DNA of 41,930 bases from an uncultured Halomicronema sp. (lineage in GTDB: Bacteria > Cyanobacteriota > Cyanobacteriia > Phormidesmidales > Phormidesmidaceae). Of this stretch, positions 17,361 through 27,906 are shown piece after piece. The first letter of the stretch is position 1. Each line of letters starts with the position of its first letter. The DNA is taken from contig CALCCA010000107.1 in assembly GCA_937899725.1 (NCBI GenBank), forward strand, positions 1 through 41,930. Reading direction: 5' to 3'. A program made the translations under genes and the position numbers. The notes beneath the pieces were generated by a model that was not told where the DNA came from, made no database searches, and saw only the letters and a list, made by a program, of their open reading frames with translations.

Positions 17361-17725
17361 CACAACACCTCCGGTGCGAGTGAAACGATTTTGGTGAAAC
17401 TCTTGTCCCGTAGCTCACGAGCCACCGGGCCAAACACGCGAGTTCCTCTGGGATTGCCATCCTGATTGATAATGACTGCAGCATTATCGTCGAAACGAAT
17501 ACTCATGCCGCTATTACGTCGAAGAGACTTGCGAGTTCGCACGATCACTGCTCGCACGACATCAGATTTCTTCACTGCCATATTGGGAATGGCATCTTTA
17601 ACGACCGCAACAACCACATCTCCTACTCCAGCGTAGGTTCGGTTGCCACCCAGCACTCGAATACACATGAGCTTACGAGCACCGCTGTTATCGGCCACAT
17701 TTAAATAAGTTTCTTGCTGAATCAC
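17360..17725 (-). CDS. rplN: 50S ribosomal protein L14
   Basis: A 121-residue L14. It begins [18 protein letters not shown] and has the central [13 protein letters not shown] and [23 protein letters not shown] motifs. Usual length. It forms a bridge to the 30S subunit. Its stop codon overlaps the rplX start, so the two are coupled. Confidence 0.97.
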   Translation of the reverse strand: MIQQETYLNVADNSGARKLMCIRVLGGNRTYAGVGDVVVAVVKDAIPNMAVKKSDVVRAVIVRTRKSLRRNSGMSIRFDDNAAVIINQDGNPRGTRVFGPVARELRDKSFTKIVSLAPEVL

Positions 17726-17738
17726 GGGACGCCTCCTG

Positions 17739-17990
17739 TTAGACCTGCGCGGTTCGATTCAAAACGTCAGCCACAGCCCATCGCTTGGTTTTACTCAACG
17801 GGCGGGTCTCACGAATGCGGACACGATCGCCAACCTTGCATTCGTTCTCTTCATCGTGAACTTTGTACCGCTTAGTGCGAACCATAATCTTGCCGTACTT
17901 AGGATGAGGTACTCGGTTCTCTACCGCCACCACAACCGTCTTTTGCATCTTGTCGCTAACAACAAGGCCAATTCTTTCCTTAACTGCCAT
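17739..17990 (-). CDS. rpsQ: 30S ribosomal protein S17
   Basis: An 83-residue S17 with the OB-fold sequence [15 protein letters not shown] and the signature [20 protein letters not shown]. It binds the 5' domain of 16S rRNA. It lies 12 bp after rpmC and 13 bp before rplN. Confidence 0.96.
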   Translation of the reverse strand: MAVKERIGLVVSDKMQKTVVVAVENRVPHPKYGKIMVRTKRYKVHDEENECKVGDRVRIRETRPLSKTKRWAVADVLNRTAQV

Positions 17991-18002
17991 TCTCTTTCCT
18001 CT

Positions 18003-18272
18003 CTATTCCTCTTCGACGGCACTGGTCACTACGGCCTGAGTCGCCATCGCTTCAGGTTCTGATTGAGTGGCCGCAAGCTGCCGCTCCCTAAGCACAGTCA
18101 TTAGCTGAGCTAAACGATGTCTTTCATGCTTAAACTCATGCAGACCTGTCTCCAACTGGCGAGTCGCCTGCTTAAAGCGCAAATCGAACAGTTTCCGCTT
18201 GGTGTCCACGATGGCCTTTTCTAAAGCCGGGTCGTCCAGTTCGCGAGCTTCTTTTACCTTCGGCAATGCCAT
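18003..18272 (-). CDS. rpmC: 50S ribosomal protein L29
   Basis: An 89-residue L29. The core two-helix region (KRKLFDLRFKQATRQLE, then FKHERHRLAQLMTVLRER) is standard; an acidic C-terminal tail of about 20 residues makes it longer than E. coli L29. It sits at the peptide exit tunnel. Its start follows the rplP stop by 2 bp. Confidence 0.95.
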   Translation of the reverse strand: MALPKVKEARELDDPALEKAIVDTKRKLFDLRFKQATRQLETGLHEFKHERHRLAQLMTVLRERQLAATQSEPEAMATQAVVTSAVEEE

Positions 18273-18274
18273 GA

Positions 18275-18694
18275 TTAGGAATCCTCCTGCTGACGAGCGA
18301 TCACTTTAGTCTTGAACGGCAACTTAAATGACGCTAACCGCATTGCTTCACGGGCCACGTCCTCTGGTACACCCGCAATTTCGAAGATAATCCGACCCGG
18401 CTTGACAACAGCCACCCAAAACTCAGGATTACCTTTACCAGATCCCATCCGGGTTTCTGCCGGACGCATGGTAACAGGCTTATCGGGGAAAACGCGAATC
18501 CAAATCTTGCCGCCCCGACGAACATAACGAGTCATCGCTCGACGAGCCGCCTCAATTTGGCGGGAAGTCAACCATGAAGGCTCAATAGCCTGGATCGCAT
18601 ATTCGCCGAAATTAATTTTGTTCCCCCGTTGGGCCATGCCTCTCATGCGGCCCCGGTGCTGCTTACGGAATTTAGTTCGTCTAGGACTCAACAT
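18275..18694 (-). CDS. rplP: 50S ribosomal protein L16
   Basis: A 139-residue L16 with the N-terminal [17 protein letters not shown] motif and the signature [17 protein letters not shown] followed by [19 protein letters not shown]. It helps position tRNA in the A site. Usual length and position between rpsC and rpmC. Confidence 0.97.
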   Translation of the reverse strand: MLSPRRTKFRKQHRGRMRGMAQRGNKINFGEYAIQAIEPSWLTSRQIEAARRAMTRYVRRGGKIWIRVFPDKPVTMRPAETRMGSGKGNPEFWVAVVKPGRIIFEIAGVPEDVAREAMRLASFKLPFKTKVIARQQEDS

Positions 18695-18765
18695 GGCTCA
18701 AATCTTGCCTACGAATCAATGAAAAAAATATCTCAGTCCCCATCAGTGGGACACAAGAGAAACGT

Positions 18766-19500
18766 CTAAGACTCATTAGAACGATCTTCAAATTGCTGGC
18801 GTCGACGCTGTTGACGCCGACGTGGCTGGGCCGCATCACCGGCAGGGCGCTGATCTTCTTGTCCAGGAATAATCTCGCCGCGGAAAATCCAGACCTTGAT
18901 ACCCAAAACACCATAGGTAGTTTGAGCAGTGCGATAGGCGTAGTCCACATCAGCTCTCAAAGTATGCAATGGAACCCGCCCTTCTCGTGTCCACTCAGTA
19001 CGGGCAATCTCAGCGCCGTTCAAACGTCCACTTACCTGGATTTTGATCCCTTCGACTCCCGCCCGCTGGGCTCGCTGGAGCGCCTGACGAACCACCCGCC
19101 GAAACGCCACCCGCCGTTCTAACTGCTGGACGATGTACTCACCCACCAAAGGCGCATCCGCATCAACCCGAGTGACTTCAACGACATTGATGCGGATCTG
19201 CCGACTAGAATCATTGAGAGCTTTTTGCAAACCGACTCTGAGGGCCTCGATACCGCTGCCACCTCGACCGACAACAACACCAGGACGAGCAGTTCGAACT
19301 TCTAAGTCGATCTGATCGGCTTTGCGCTCAATGCGAATATCAGAAATACCTGCATTACTCAGATTCTTCTCGATATACTCGCGGATGATGTAGTCCTCTT
19401 TGAGGAGTTGGGGATAGCGATTGCTATCAGCAAACCACCGTGAACGGTGCTCTTGCACAATTCCCAAACGAAAACCCGTTGGATGTATTTTCTGTCCCAC
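18766..19500 (-). CDS. rpsC: 30S ribosomal protein S3
   Basis: S3 of 244 residues from a GTG start at 19500, where the conserved N-terminus [13 protein letters not shown] begins; a GAGGGA ribosome site precedes it. The frame is open to 19542, but those 14 residues are not part of the family. The KH domain contains [14 protein letters not shown], and the C-terminal domain [22 protein letters not shown]-type motif is clear. The tail is a Gln/Arg-rich extension (about residues 215-244) common in cyanobacteria. S3 lines the mRNA entry channel. Confidence 0.95.
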   Translation of the reverse strand: MGQKIHPTGFRLGIVQEHRSRWFADSNRYPQLLKEDYIIREYIEKNLSNAGISDIRIERKADQIDLEVRTARPGVVVGRGGSGIEALRVGLQKALNDSSRQIRINVVEVTRVDADAPLVGEYIVQQLERRVAFRRVVRQALQRAQRAGVEGIKIQVSGRLNGAEIARTEWTREGRVPLHTLRADVDYAYRTAQTTYGVLGIKVWIFRGEIIPGQEDQRPAGDAAQPRRRQQRRRQQFEDRSNES

Positions 19501-19553
19501 TCGAAATCCCTCAGATAAAAGCTGTAACGGTGAACGACCCAATTGACTCGAAC

Positions 19554-19907
19554 TTACTCACTAGGAGCAACGCCAATCGTAATGTGACAAGTGGGCTTAC
19601 GAATTTGATAGGCCCGCCCCTGCGCTCGCGGTCGAAATCGCCGCAAAGTTGGTCCTGCATCGGCAAATGCTTCACTAATCACAAGTGAAGCCGGATCCAG
19701 GCCGTTGTTGTTTTCAGCGTTAGCCACCGCTGAGCGGAGCACCTTGAGTACTGGATCACACGCTCGATAGGGCATGAACTCAAGAATAATCAACGCCTCG
19801 CGATAGGACAGCCCTCGAATTTGATCGAGCACTCGCCGCACCTTATGAGGTGACATTCGAATGTAGCGGGCAACCGCTTTAACCTGCTCAGTAGTATCAA
19901 CAGCCAT
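19554..19907 (-). CDS. rplV: 50S ribosomal protein L22
   Basis: A 117-residue L22 with [21 protein letters not shown] at the N-terminus and the tunnel-lining loop ending [19 protein letters not shown]. It lines the exit tunnel near the macrolide site. The N-terminal MAVDTTEQ extension is typical of cyanobacteria. Confidence 0.96.
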   Translation of the reverse strand: MAVDTTEQVKAVARYIRMSPHKVRRVLDQIRGLSYREALIILEFMPYRACDPVLKVLRSAVANAENNNGLDPASLVISEAFADAGPTLRRFRPRAQGRAYQIRKPTCHITIGVAPSE

Positions 19908-19927
19908 TAGACTCTCCGACTCCGAAA

Positions 19928-20206
19928 TTATCGACGCGCTTTCTTATCACTCTTGGCATGTCCCCGGAAGGTCCGAGTGGGGGCAAACTCTCCCAGCTTG
20001 TGACCCACCATCTGTTCAGTCACAAAAACCGGTACGTGCTGACGGCCATTGTGCACGGCAATGGTGTGGCCAATCATCTGGGGAATGATGGTCGAGGCTC
20101 TCGACCATGTCTTAATTACCTGCTTATCTCCCTTAGCATTCAGGGTCTCGACTTTGCGCATCAGGTGATCAGCGACAAAAGGCCCTTTTTTTAATGAACG
20201 CGACAT
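19928..20206 (-). CDS. rpsS: 30S ribosomal protein S19
   Basis: A 92-residue S19: N-terminus [15 protein letters not shown], core [22 protein letters not shown], and the signature [16 protein letters not shown]. It binds the 3' major domain of 16S rRNA with S13. Usual length; 20 bp before rplV. Confidence 0.97.
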   Translation of the reverse strand: MSRSLKKGPFVADHLMRKVETLNAKGDKQVIKTWSRASTIIPQMIGHTIAVHNGRQHVPVFVTEQMVGHKLGEFAPTRTFRGHAKSDKKARR

Positions 20207-20283
20207 AACTGTTAAAACCTCGCACTTCTCTCAAACTTGCAAAACTCAGTGCTAGACCTAAGCCCAATTGGTCAATTGAATCC

Positions 20284-21147
20284 CTAGGTATTACGACCGC
20301 CTCGTCCCCGCTTCGAAGTACGCCGCCGCCGCCGCACAATCAGAGAACTACTAGCTTTTTTCTTCTTACGTGTCTTGAGACCCAACGCTGGCTTGCCCCA
20401 AGGCGTAACAGGGCCGCTGCGACCAATCGGCGCCCGTCCTTCCCCTCCACCATGAGGGTGATCGACAGGGTTCATAACACTCCCTCGAACCTCTGGTCGG
20501 CGGCCCAGCCAGCGCTTGCGCCCGGCCTTCCCCAACGTAATATTGCGGGCATCGACGTGCCCTACCTGACCCAGGGTGGCATAGCATTCTCGTCGAACCA
20601 TACGCACCTCTGTAGAGGGCAGCTTGAGCGTAACGTAACCACCATCTTTAGCGACGACCTGAGCTGAGGTGCCAGCGGCACGAACAATCTGCCCACCCTT
20701 ACCAGGCTGCAGCTCAACATTATGGACTTCACTACCCAAAGGAATCTTGTGCAGCGGCAGAGCATTGCCGATTTCTAACGGCGAGTCAGGGCCAGAAACC
20801 ACCGTGGCTCCCACCGCCAAAGAAGCCGGGTGCAAGATGTAACGCTTCTCACCATCCTGATAGTGCAGCAGAGCGATCCGAGCATTTCGATTCGGGTCGT
20901 ACTCGATTGTCGCTACTTTGGCTGGAACATTGACCTTGTTGCGGTAGAAATCGATGATGCGATAGAGCCGCTTATGACCACCGCCGCGATGACGACACGT
21001 AATGACGCCACGATTGTTACGTCCCTTCGGACGATGAACCGACACGGTCAAGGATTTTTCGGGTTTAGAACGGGTGACCTCGGAAAACTCCGAAACCGTC
21101 CGCTCACGGGTACCAGGGGTAAAAGGTCGGTAGGAACGAATGCCCAT
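20284..21147 (-). CDS. rplB: 50S ribosomal protein L2
   Basis: A 287-residue L2. It begins [19 protein letters not shown] as in other cyanobacteria and includes [18 protein letters not shown], and the peptidyl-transferase-associated signature [19 protein letters not shown] with the conserved His. The C-terminus is strongly basic (KRGRGGRNT). Essential for subunit association and peptidyl transfer. Confidence 0.97.
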   Translation of the reverse strand: MGIRSYRPFTPGTRERTVSEFSEVTRSKPEKSLTVSVHRPKGRNNRGVITCRHRGGGHKRLYRIIDFYRNKVNVPAKVATIEYDPNRNARIALLHYQDGEKRYILHPASLAVGATVVSGPDSPLEIGNALPLHKIPLGSEVHNVELQPGKGGQIVRAAGTSAQVVAKDGGYVTLKLPSTEVRMVRRECYATLGQVGHVDARNITLGKAGRKRWLGRRPEVRGSVMNPVDHPHGGGEGRAPIGRSGPVTPWGKPALGLKTRKKKKASSSLIVRRRRRTSKRGRGGRNT

Positions 21148-21197
21148 TGCTCAAATCACTCAATAAACTGTTTCTAAACAAGGAAGCAAGATGCTTC

Positions 21198-21503
21198 CTA
21201 AACGTCTGGAAATAGGGGAATACTGTCGCCTTCTGCGAGGGTAACAACGGCGCGCTTGTAGTGAGGGCGAAACCCTTCAAATCGACCGACGCGGCGCTTC
21301 TTACGTGGCAAGTTGGCAGTGCTAATACCGACTACCTTGACGTCAAACAGCTCTTCGATCGCCGCCTTGATTTCTGGCTTATTGGCCTTAGGAGCGACTT
21401 CAAAGGTGTACTGATTGTTTTCAAGCAGCAATGTGGCCTTCTCAGTGATCAAAGGACGTCGGATCAAATCCGCTAATGTCCCCTGCTTAAATGCCTTAGT
21501 CAC
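21198..21503 (-). CDS. rplW: 50S ribosomal protein L23
   Basis: L23 of 101 residues from a GTG start at 21503. The sequence [17 protein letters not shown] is the family signature, and the protein ends with [19 protein letters not shown] is six bases after a perfect AGGAGG and overlaps the rplD stop by eight bases (GTGACTAA), so it is coupled. The frame continues upstream to 21527 but that would lie within rplD. L23 docks SRP and trigger factor at the exit tunnel. Confidence 0.95.
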   Translation of the reverse strand: MTKAFKQGTLADLIRRPLITEKATLLLENNQYTFEVAPKANKPEIKAAIEELFDVKVVGISTANLPRKKRRVGRFEGFRPHYKRAVVTLAEGDSIPLFPDV

Positions 21504-22128
21504 CGTAAACCTCCTGGATTTTCTCAACTGCTGCTGCCGTCAGGATCACGCGATCAGCATTTAGCAAATCGAACATGTTCAAATTAGTCGCAGAGATGAT
21601 TTTGACGCGACTGATATTTCGCAGTGAAAGCACCACGTTTTCCGGCTGCTCAGCCAGAATGAACAGTACTTTTTCATCTGGTGACACCCCCCAGCGCTTC
21701 ATCGCTGCCACCATTTCACTGGTCTTAGGTCGAGGTAACTGATCTGCAAATTCTTGAACGACGACCGCTTCTGGGAAGCGACTCTGAAAGGCTGTTCTGA
21801 GCGCTAAGCGACGTTCCTTGCGGTTCATCTTGACGCTAAAGTCTCTGGGTTTCGGGCCAAAAATGACGCCGCCCCCTTTCCACAGCGGAGAACGACTAGA
21901 ACCGGCTCGGGCTCGTCCCGTGCCCTTCTGACGCCAAGGCTTTTTGCCGCCCCCTCGGACCTCTGACCGGGTCTTGCTTGCCAAGGTACCCTGGCGAGCA
22001 TTGTTCATCTGACGGACTAAAGCCCGGTGAACAATGTGGGAAGCAGTTTCAGGCTTTGCCACTTTGAGATCAATGGCAGCTTTACCAGCTGCTTGACCCT
22101 GCCAATCTTGAACAACGCACTCAACCAT
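21496..22128 (-). CDS. rplD: 50S ribosomal protein L4
   Basis: A 210-residue L4. The long basic loop that enters the exit tunnel ([24 protein letters not shown] type, about residues 55-80) is present, followed by [14 protein letters not shown]. In enterobacteria L4 also controls its operon; no such attenuator was seen here. The last codons contain the ribosome site and start of rplW. Confidence 0.96.
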   Translation of the reverse strand: MVECVVQDWQGQAAGKAAIDLKVAKPETASHIVHRALVRQMNNARQGTLASKTRSEVRGGGKKPWRQKGTGRARAGSSRSPLWKGGGVIFGPKPRDFSVKMNRKERRLALRTAFQSRFPEAVVVQEFADQLPRPKTSEMVAAMKRWGVSPDEKVLFILAEQPENVVLSLRNISRVKIISATNLNMFDLLNADRVILTAAAVEKIQEVYGD

Positions 22129-22192
22129 AGCTCTTAAATCTCTAACTCACGTCCCCGGATAATTTTCGCCTTTCGCCCAGTCCGCCAACCGA

Positions 22193-22825
22193 TCAGCCAA
22201 CAACGTTGGCCGGCGAAATACTCAGTAGCATGCCAGGTTTGCCAGGGATCGCTCCCTTAATGACCAGTAGATTGTTGTCAGCATCTACGCGAACCACTTG
22301 GAGTTTTCGAGTGGTCACACGCTTGCCGCCCAAACGACCGGCCATTTTCTTGCCGGGATACACTCGACCCGGCGTCGTACCGGGGCCAATCGATCCTGGC
22401 AAGCGATGGTTTTTGGAACCATGAGACATCGGCCCCCGACTAAAGTTATGGCGCTTTTGGTTGCCAGCAAAGCCTCGGCCAATGCTAGTGCCTGTGACAT
22501 CGACCAACTGGCCCGACTCAAACTGGTCAGCAGTAATGTTTTGACCGGCTTCAAACGCATTGGTCTCCGCGACTCGATATTCTTGTAGGTGGCGGACAGG
22601 CGTTGCTCCTGATTTCGCTAAATGCCCCAACTGAGGTTTCGTCAAAGCTTTCTCAGTCACACTGCCATAACCAATTTGTACGGCGGTGTAGCCATCCGTT
22701 TGCGCAGTCTTCACTTGAGTGATGACGCAGGGGCCAGCCTCAATGACAGTGACGGGAATGGCGTTTCCCTCGTCATCAAAAATTTGGGTCATTCCCAACT
22801 TGGTTCCAAGAATCCCAACCGACAC
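22193..22825 (-). CDS. rplC: 50S ribosomal protein L3
   Basis: A 210-residue L3: [26 protein letters not shown] at the start, the loop with [20 protein letters not shown] near residue 130-150, and [21 protein letters not shown]. The start codon is GTG (22825) with GGAG about ten bases upstream. It opens the cluster; rpsJ, first gene of the E. coli S10 operon, is elsewhere as usual in cyanobacteria. A promoter lies 45-73 bp upstream. Confidence 0.96.
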   Translation of the reverse strand: MSVGILGTKLGMTQIFDDEGNAIPVTVIEAGPCVITQVKTAQTDGYTAVQIGYGSVTEKALTKPQLGHLAKSGATPVRHLQEYRVAETNAFEAGQNITADQFESGQLVDVTGTSIGRGFAGNQKRHNFSRGPMSHGSKNHRLPGSIGPGTTPGRVYPGKKMAGRLGGKRVTTRKLQVVRVDADNNLLVIKGAIPGKPGMLLSISPANVVG

Positions 22826-23242
22826 TGTTACCCGTCTCCGTTGCTACACGTTACTGATAGAGCGAACAATCTATACCGTAGAGACTGCACACGCTCAAAA
22901 AGTTTGAAGCCGAAGGCCACAAACCAAGGGGGCTGCTCATGCAAAGAACAACTCCCCAAAATACGCCTTTGAAAAGCGCTTGCCGCACCACATTTAAATC
23001 CGCTCAAGCAAATCGCTGAGCGATGGCGCTTACGGGCAAGAATTTAGCCGAAGAGGCAATTCAGAAATTGTCGCTACAGACTTAGAGCAAGTTGTCCAGT
23101 TTCCGCTTCAGCGACAGTTACTCATCATACACATCCTGATTGAATATGTCTACAAAAAGTTTTGAAAGATACTGTTTTTCAGTCAAGCGCGACGGTCAGG
23201 GCAGTCGAGTCCTTTCCCGAGTCTGGAATTGGGTTCCCGATC
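22826..23242. other. Upstream region of the ribosomal-protein cluster
   Basis: About 415 bp between the 3' end of the kinase-like gene and rplC. It contains the promoter at 22870-22898. The rest holds no convincing gene; a plus-strand frame at 23140-23358 runs into the kinase gene and is not called. No clear terminator for the kinase gene was found. Confidence 0.5.
22870..22898 (-). promoter_or_regulatory. Promoter of the ribosomal-protein cluster
   Basis: On the minus strand TTGAGC (22898-22893) and TATAGA (22875-22870) are separated by exactly 17 bp. Each hexamer matches sigma-70 consensus at four of six positions. Transcription would start near 22863 and leave a leader of about 37 nt before the rplC GTG. 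It is the only such pair I saw in the upstream gap. Confidence 0.5.
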
Positions 23243-24664
23243 TCATTGAGACCGGCTGTAAAGCGGTAGTCGAATTTCAAATTCGATGCCCGCATCAGCG
23301 TAATAGGTGGGATCGTGGGGCGTCCGCGATCGCACCCAGAACTGGCCACCATGTTTAGCCGTAATGATGCGATAGCTTACTGCCAAATCCGTTTCTCGTT
23401 CGAGGCGCTGTTGCACAGTAAAAGAGTCGAGAATATCTTGATGGGTCAGCCTCGGTAGGCTGGGACCATTGTCAGCAATTTTGATCGAAACCCATCGCTG
23501 GCTACTGGCGTCAGCCTCTATTCCATCATCGAGTTGAGTTGTCAAGGTGATTTTTGGTGCCAGCGTCGCCGTGATTGGAGTTGTGGCGTCAGCCGATTTG
23601 AGTTCAGCATCTACGGCCTGACGAGCCGCTGAACTCAATAGGTTGTCAATGCAATGGGTCAACACATTCATCAAAACCTGACCGAGTTGACCCGAGAAGC
23701 ACGGCACGGGCGGCAGGGATGTATAGTGCCGAACCACCTCAATCTGAGTGGTTAAGCGGCTCTTGAGTAATAAAACAATGCCATTCATCAGGCTGTGCAC
23801 ATCGGCCGGTTTGGGATACACCTCATCGATGTGACAAAAATTTTGCAGACTGCTGGCTAACTGCTTAAGCCTTTCTGCGCCGCTCTTAACACTGTTGAGG
23901 GTATTGGGCAAATCAGCTTGCAAAAACTCCAGCTCAATTTCTTCTTTTAAGTCGGTGAGTGTGGAGGGCTGTGCCTGAGCGGGTAACAATTGCTCATAGG
24001 CGGCGATCAAGGCTAATAGCTGCTGGCAGTAGTGATCAACGTGAATCAGGTTGCCCCCAACAAAGCCGAGCGGATCCAAAATTTCATGGGAAACGCCGTC
24101 GACGAGTCGGCCCAGAGCCGCCATTTTTTGGCTCTGTAAGATCGCGGCTTGGGTGCGTTCATAGCGCACTTGAGTTTCGATACCGCGTATTTGCCAGTGG
24201 GCTTTATTGAGATCGTGACTATTGAGTAAGCGATCGCCCGCTGCCGTTTTGACGAGTAGGGGCTCCCCCTGTAACGCCGTGGGTCGCCGTAGCGCGGCGG
24301 GTGCCGCTGTTAATACTGGCGTGTCGGCCGCAAATATTAAAGGCTCGATCCGGGCATAGCTGTAAAGCACCGATAGGGGTTCTGATAGAAACAGCTCACA
24401 GCCTCGCGGGCGCAATAAGTAGTCTGACAATCGATAGCGCGAGAGCACACCGACCACAGTCTGCTCATCCATCAATAAGAGACCCGGCAGCTCAGGGGAT
24501 TGGTTGAACAGCTCAGCTGCTCGGCGTCCTGAGGTCTTGATGTCGAGATGAGCATCGTAGAGGGGTAACGCTTGTAAGGTCGAATCGATGCCCAAAGCCC
24601 CTAGGGTAGAGTTTGGTTTGCTCACGCTGAAAGCAGCTGCTAAAGGGAGGGAATCGAACATCAA
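23243..24664 (-). CDS. Sensor histidine kinase-like protein with degenerate ATP-binding domain
   Basis: A 473-residue soluble protein. Residues about 20-125 look like the CBS-like input domain found in signalling proteins (LLLMDEQTVVGVLSR, then LLRPRGCELFLSEPL). A HisKA-like helix carries His193 in MAALGRLVDGVSHEILDP, close to the large cyanobacterial family with AHEINNPVNFI. The ATPase domain is odd: in the N box the expected second Asn is His337 (MNVLTHCIDNL), the G1 box is DNGPSLP (398-404) instead of DNGPGIP, and the Gly-rich G2 lid is ERETDLAVSY. It may have lost kinase activity and act as a phosphatase, phosphotransfer partner or pseudokinase. No response regulator is adjacent. Confidence 0.78.
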   Translation of the reverse strand: MMFDSLPLAAAFSVSKPNSTLGALGIDSTLQALPLYDAHLDIKTSGRRAAELFNQSPELPGLLLMDEQTVVGVLSRYRLSDYLLRPRGCELFLSEPLSVLYSYARIEPLIFAADTPVLTAAPAALRRPTALQGEPLLVKTAAGDRLLNSHDLNKAHWQIRGIETQVRYERTQAAILQSQKMAALGRLVDGVSHEILDPLGFVGGNLIHVDHYCQQLLALIAAYEQLLPAQAQPSTLTDLKEEIELEFLQADLPNTLNSVKSGAERLKQLASSLQNFCHIDEVYPKPADVHSLMNGIVLLLKSRLTTQIEVVRHYTSLPPVPCFSGQLGQVLMNVLTHCIDNLLSSAARQAVDAELKSADATTPITATLAPKITLTTQLDDGIEADASSQRWVSIKIADNGPSLPRLTHQDILDSFTVQQRLERETDLAVSYRIITAKHGGQFWVRSRTPHDPTYYADAGIEFEIRLPLYSRSQ

Positions 24665-24870
24665 CTAAACAGGTAAAGAGCTTGACCGCAACAAATGCGT
24701 CTTCAGTATGCCCGCTCAAACGTGATAGGCGCGATCGCTGCTAGGTCAGCCGCGTGAACAGACAAAGTCTAAAGATATGCTCTCGCAGTGGGCAAATGTA
24801 CCTTTAAACAACAGTCTATGGCCTCAACAGTTCCTATGATAAGCGGGAAGCAACGGGCATCAAAATCCCT

Positions 24871-26298
24871 ATGAAGCCGCTTTTGCACCATACCAAGATC
24901 GTGGCGACCATCGGCCCCGCCAGCAGTTCTCGCGACACCCTACTCAAGATGGTAAAGGCGGGTATGAATGTGGCCCGACTCAATTTTTCCCACGGGAGTT
25001 ACGAAGACCACACCCGCATGATTCAGCTGCTGCGGGCGGTGTCCTCAGAGCTCAATACGCCCATCACTTTGCTACAAGACTTGCAGGGGCCAAAGATCCG
25101 GGTGGGACAGCTGGCCGACGGAGCGATGGAACTGGTGGATGGCGAGACGATCACCTTGGTGCCCTTGGGCGCCGCAGCTAATCAGACAGACGGGGTCGAA
25201 ATTGACTATCCGTATCTGGCTGATGAAGCACAGCCGGGCATGATGGTGCTATTAGACGACGGCCTGCTAGAACTCAAAATTGAAACCGTAGAGCCTCCCA
25301 AAGTCATCTGCCGCATTGTGCAAGGGGGACTGCTCAAAAGCCGTAAAGGCGTTAACCTCCCCGATCTCAGCCTAAAGCTCCCGTCGATGACGGACAAAGA
25401 TAAGCAGGATTTGCGATTTGGCGTTTCCCAAGGCGTTGATTGGGTGTCATTGAGTTTTGTGCGGCAGGGAGCCGATATTGTGGCCCTCAAACAGTTGCTC
25501 AAAGCGGAAGGTGCCCCTGAAACCCCAGTCATTGCCAAGATTGAAAAACCTCAGGCGATCGCCAACCTGGACGACATTTTAGAAGCCACCGATGGCGTCA
25601 TGGTGGCGCGCGGCGACTTAGGTGTAGAAATGAAGGCAGAGAAAGTGCCGCTGTTGCAAAAGCGGATTATTAAGGCCTGTAATTTGCGCAGCATTCCTGT
25701 GATTACCGCCACGCAAATGTTGGAAAGCATGATTGAACATGCCCGACCGACAAGGGCTGAGGCCAGTGATGTTGCCAACGCGATTATTGACGGCACGGAT
25801 GCAGTGATGCTGTCAGGCGAATCCGCCGTGGGCAAGTTTCCGGTACGCGCGGTCGAGATGTTGGCTCGCATTGCCACCGATGTCGAAGCCGATCTGAGCT
25901 TTGTCAATGAGCCCCCTGAGTCAAACGACGTCACTCACGCGCTCAGCGAAGCCCTCAATGTCATTGACCAAGTGTTGGATCTGCAGTGCATTGTGGCCTA
26001 CACCGAATCAGGTTACTCAGCCCTGATTGCGGCGGGTGAGCGCCCCAGCGTCCCGGTAGTGGCCTTCACCCCCGACCGCGATGTCTACCATCGGCTGAAT
26101 TTAGTCTGGGGCGTCAAACCCATCTTGATCAGCTCATCGGCCAGCACCTTTGAAGACATGACCCAGCTAGCGGAGACAGCGCTGCTCGATGGCCAGATGG
26201 CCCAAGTCGGCGATCAGGTGCTCGTGATGGGCGGAATTCCCGCAAATCATGCGCAAGGTACCAACTTTTTGAAGATCCAAACGATTGGTCGGGGATAA
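24871..26298 (+). CDS. pyk: Pyruvate kinase
   Basis: A 475-residue pyruvate kinase (PEP + ADP to pyruvate + ATP), the last step of glycolysis. It has [11 protein letters not shown] at the N-terminus, [10 protein letters not shown] with the phosphate-binding residues, the catalytic-Lys signature [16 protein letters not shown] at about 220, and [12 protein letters not shown]. The B domain is at about 70-170. It is the short form, without the C-terminal PEP-utiliser-like domain of longer cyanobacterial isozymes. It is divergent from the kinase-like gene and 47 bp upstream of ndh, probably in one operon. Confidence 0.95.
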   Translation: MKPLLHHTKIVATIGPASSSRDTLLKMVKAGMNVARLNFSHGSYEDHTRMIQLLRAVSSELNTPITLLQDLQGPKIRVGQLADGAMELVDGETITLVPLGAAANQTDGVEIDYPYLADEAQPGMMVLLDDGLLELKIETVEPPKVICRIVQGGLLKSRKGVNLPDLSLKLPSMTDKDKQDLRFGVSQGVDWVSLSFVRQGADIVALKQLLKAEGAPETPVIAKIEKPQAIANLDDILEATDGVMVARGDLGVEMKAEKVPLLQKRIIKACNLRSIPVITATQMLESMIEHARPTRAEASDVANAIIDGTDAVMLSGESAVGKFPVRAVEMLARIATDVEADLSFVNEPPESNDVTHALSEALNVIDQVLDLQCIVAYTESGYSALIAAGERPSVPVVAFTPDRDVYHRLNLVWGVKPILISSSASTFEDMTQLAETALLDGQMAQVGDQVLVMGGIPANHAQGTNFLKIQTIGRG

Positions 26299-26345
26299 TA
26301 AGCCTGCGTTACCTAACTTGATAATCTCACCGCTAGCTAACTTTC

Positions 26346-27698
26346 ATGGTTGAAACTGCACCCGCTAAACTTCCGGCATCCGCTGCGTCTAAAACTGGCC
26401 ATTCTCACCGCGTCATCATTGTCGGTGGCGGTTTCGGCGGGCTTTATGCCGCCCAATCTTTAGGTCAAGCACCGGTCGAAGTGACTCTAATCGATCGCCG
26501 CAATTTTCATCTGTTTCAACCGCTGCTGTATCAAGTGGCGACCGGTGGTCTCTCACCCGGTGATATTGCTTCACCCCTCCGGTCAGTGCTCAATCGCCAA
26601 AAAAACACGCAGGTTTTGCTGGGCGAGGTGACCGAGTTAGACCCTGACGCGCAGCAACTCACTCTCAAAGATGGCGATGTCGTGCCCTATGACAGCCTGA
26701 TTTTGGCCACCGGCAGCGCTCACCATTACTTTGGCAATGACCACTGGGAAGCGATCGCTCCCAGCATTAAGACCATCGAAGATGCCCTCGAAGTGCGTCG
26801 CCGCATTTTTCTAGCTTTTGAAAAAGCGGAGTTAGAACCTGACCCGGAAATTCAGGCAGCCCTCTTAACCTTTGTCATCGTCGGGGCTGGCCCCACTGGG
26901 GTCGAAATGGCTGGGGCGATCGCCGATTTGGCTTACCACACCCTGAGAAAGGACTTTCGCAGTATTGACCCGAGGCAGACCAAAATCATTTTGGTAGAAG
27001 GCATGGATCGCGTGCTGCCCCCCTTTGCGCCCTCCCTATCGGCAAAAGCGGCTCAGGATTTGCAGCAGCTGGGCATTGAGGTGCGTACCCAGACCTTTAT
27101 GACTTCGTTAGAGGGTGAGCAGGTCACCTTTAAGAGTGGCGACACCGAGGAAACCATTCGCGCGCATACCGTTTTGTGGGCGGCGGGCGTGCGGGCCTCT
27201 TCCCTCAGTAAGGTGGTGTGCGCCAAGACTAACGCCCCCAGCGATCGCGCGGGCCGCATTATGGTAGAGCCCGACTTCAGCGTGCCGAGCTACCCTAACA
27301 TCTATGTGATTGGCGATTTGGCCCATTACGCTCACCAAGACGACAAGCCCTTGCCGGGGGTCGCTCCAGTTGCCATGCAGGGAGGCAAATACGTCGCCCG
27401 GTTGATTAGCGATCGCCTGCGCGACAAACCGACTCCGGCCTTTCACTACACCGACAGCGGTAGCCTCGCCATTATTGGCCGCAGCTCTGCCGTGGTAGAT
27501 CTGAACTGGACGAAGCTGACTGGCTTCCCCGCCTGGGTGGTTTGGGCCCTGGTGCATGTCATGTTCCTCATCGAATTTGATAATAAGGTCATCGTCATGA
27601 CTCAGTGGATGTGGAATTTTTTCACGCGCAACCAGGGTGCTCGACTGATTACGGGACGAGACGTGATCAAAAGCGACTCGGCCTTTATGAAGCAATAG
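26346..27698 (+). CDS. ndh: Type II NADH dehydrogenase (NDH-2)
   Basis: A 450-residue FAD-dependent NAD(P)H:quinone oxidoreductase. The N-terminal FAD site is VIIVGGGFGGLYAAQSL (about 23-39), the NAD(P)H site is FVIVGAGPTGVEMAGAIADLA (about 177-197), and a second FAD motif is NIYVIGDLAH. The ANFHLFQPLLYQVATGGLSP-type segment is diagnostic of NDH-2. The C-terminal 60 residues include a hydrophobic or amphipathic stretch (WVVWALVHVMFLIEF) for membrane contact. It oxidises NADH without pumping protons. The placement after pyk suggests linked control of glycolytic redox, which is inference. Confidence 0.92.
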   Translation: MVETAPAKLPASAASKTGHSHRVIIVGGGFGGLYAAQSLGQAPVEVTLIDRRNFHLFQPLLYQVATGGLSPGDIASPLRSVLNRQKNTQVLLGEVTELDPDAQQLTLKDGDVVPYDSLILATGSAHHYFGNDHWEAIAPSIKTIEDALEVRRRIFLAFEKAELEPDPEIQAALLTFVIVGAGPTGVEMAGAIADLAYHTLRKDFRSIDPRQTKIILVEGMDRVLPPFAPSLSAKAAQDLQQLGIEVRTQTFMTSLEGEQVTFKSGDTEETIRAHTVLWAAGVRASSLSKVVCAKTNAPSDRAGRIMVEPDFSVPSYPNIYVIGDLAHYAHQDDKPLPGVAPVAMQGGKYVARLISDRLRDKPTPAFHYTDSGSLAIIGRSSAVVDLNWTKLTGFPAWVVWALVHVMFLIEFDNKVIVMTQWMWNFFTRNQGARLITGRDVIKSDSAFMKQ

Positions 27699-27752
27699 GC
27701 GATCGCCAGCCCCTGACCGTAATCAGGCCGAGACTCATTTTCCCGATTGGGG

Positions 27753-27772
27753 GACTTTCAGGGCAGAAAGTC
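27753..27772 (+). terminator. Hairpin downstream of ndh
   Basis: GACTTTC at 27753-27759 pairs perfectly with GAAAGTC at 27766-27772 over a 6-nt loop, followed by TTCTACTC. It lies about 55 bp after the ndh stop. The tail is only moderately T-rich, so it is a weak intrinsic terminator. Confidence 0.4.
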
Positions 27773-27906
27773 TTCTACTCTATGTAAGGTGTCTGATCGT
27801 GCAGCAGGCGGCATCCCGTTTACGAGTGTAGTTACCTGCTCTCGAGTGCAGTCCTCGGTTGCGACTGACCTGACCTTGTCTCTTTTCTAAAGAACGCTCC
27901 GCTATC

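Noticed and set aside
22298-22588. Long antisense frames inside rplC and other ribosomal genes
   Set aside because: They are shadows of strongly conserved coding genes on the other strand.
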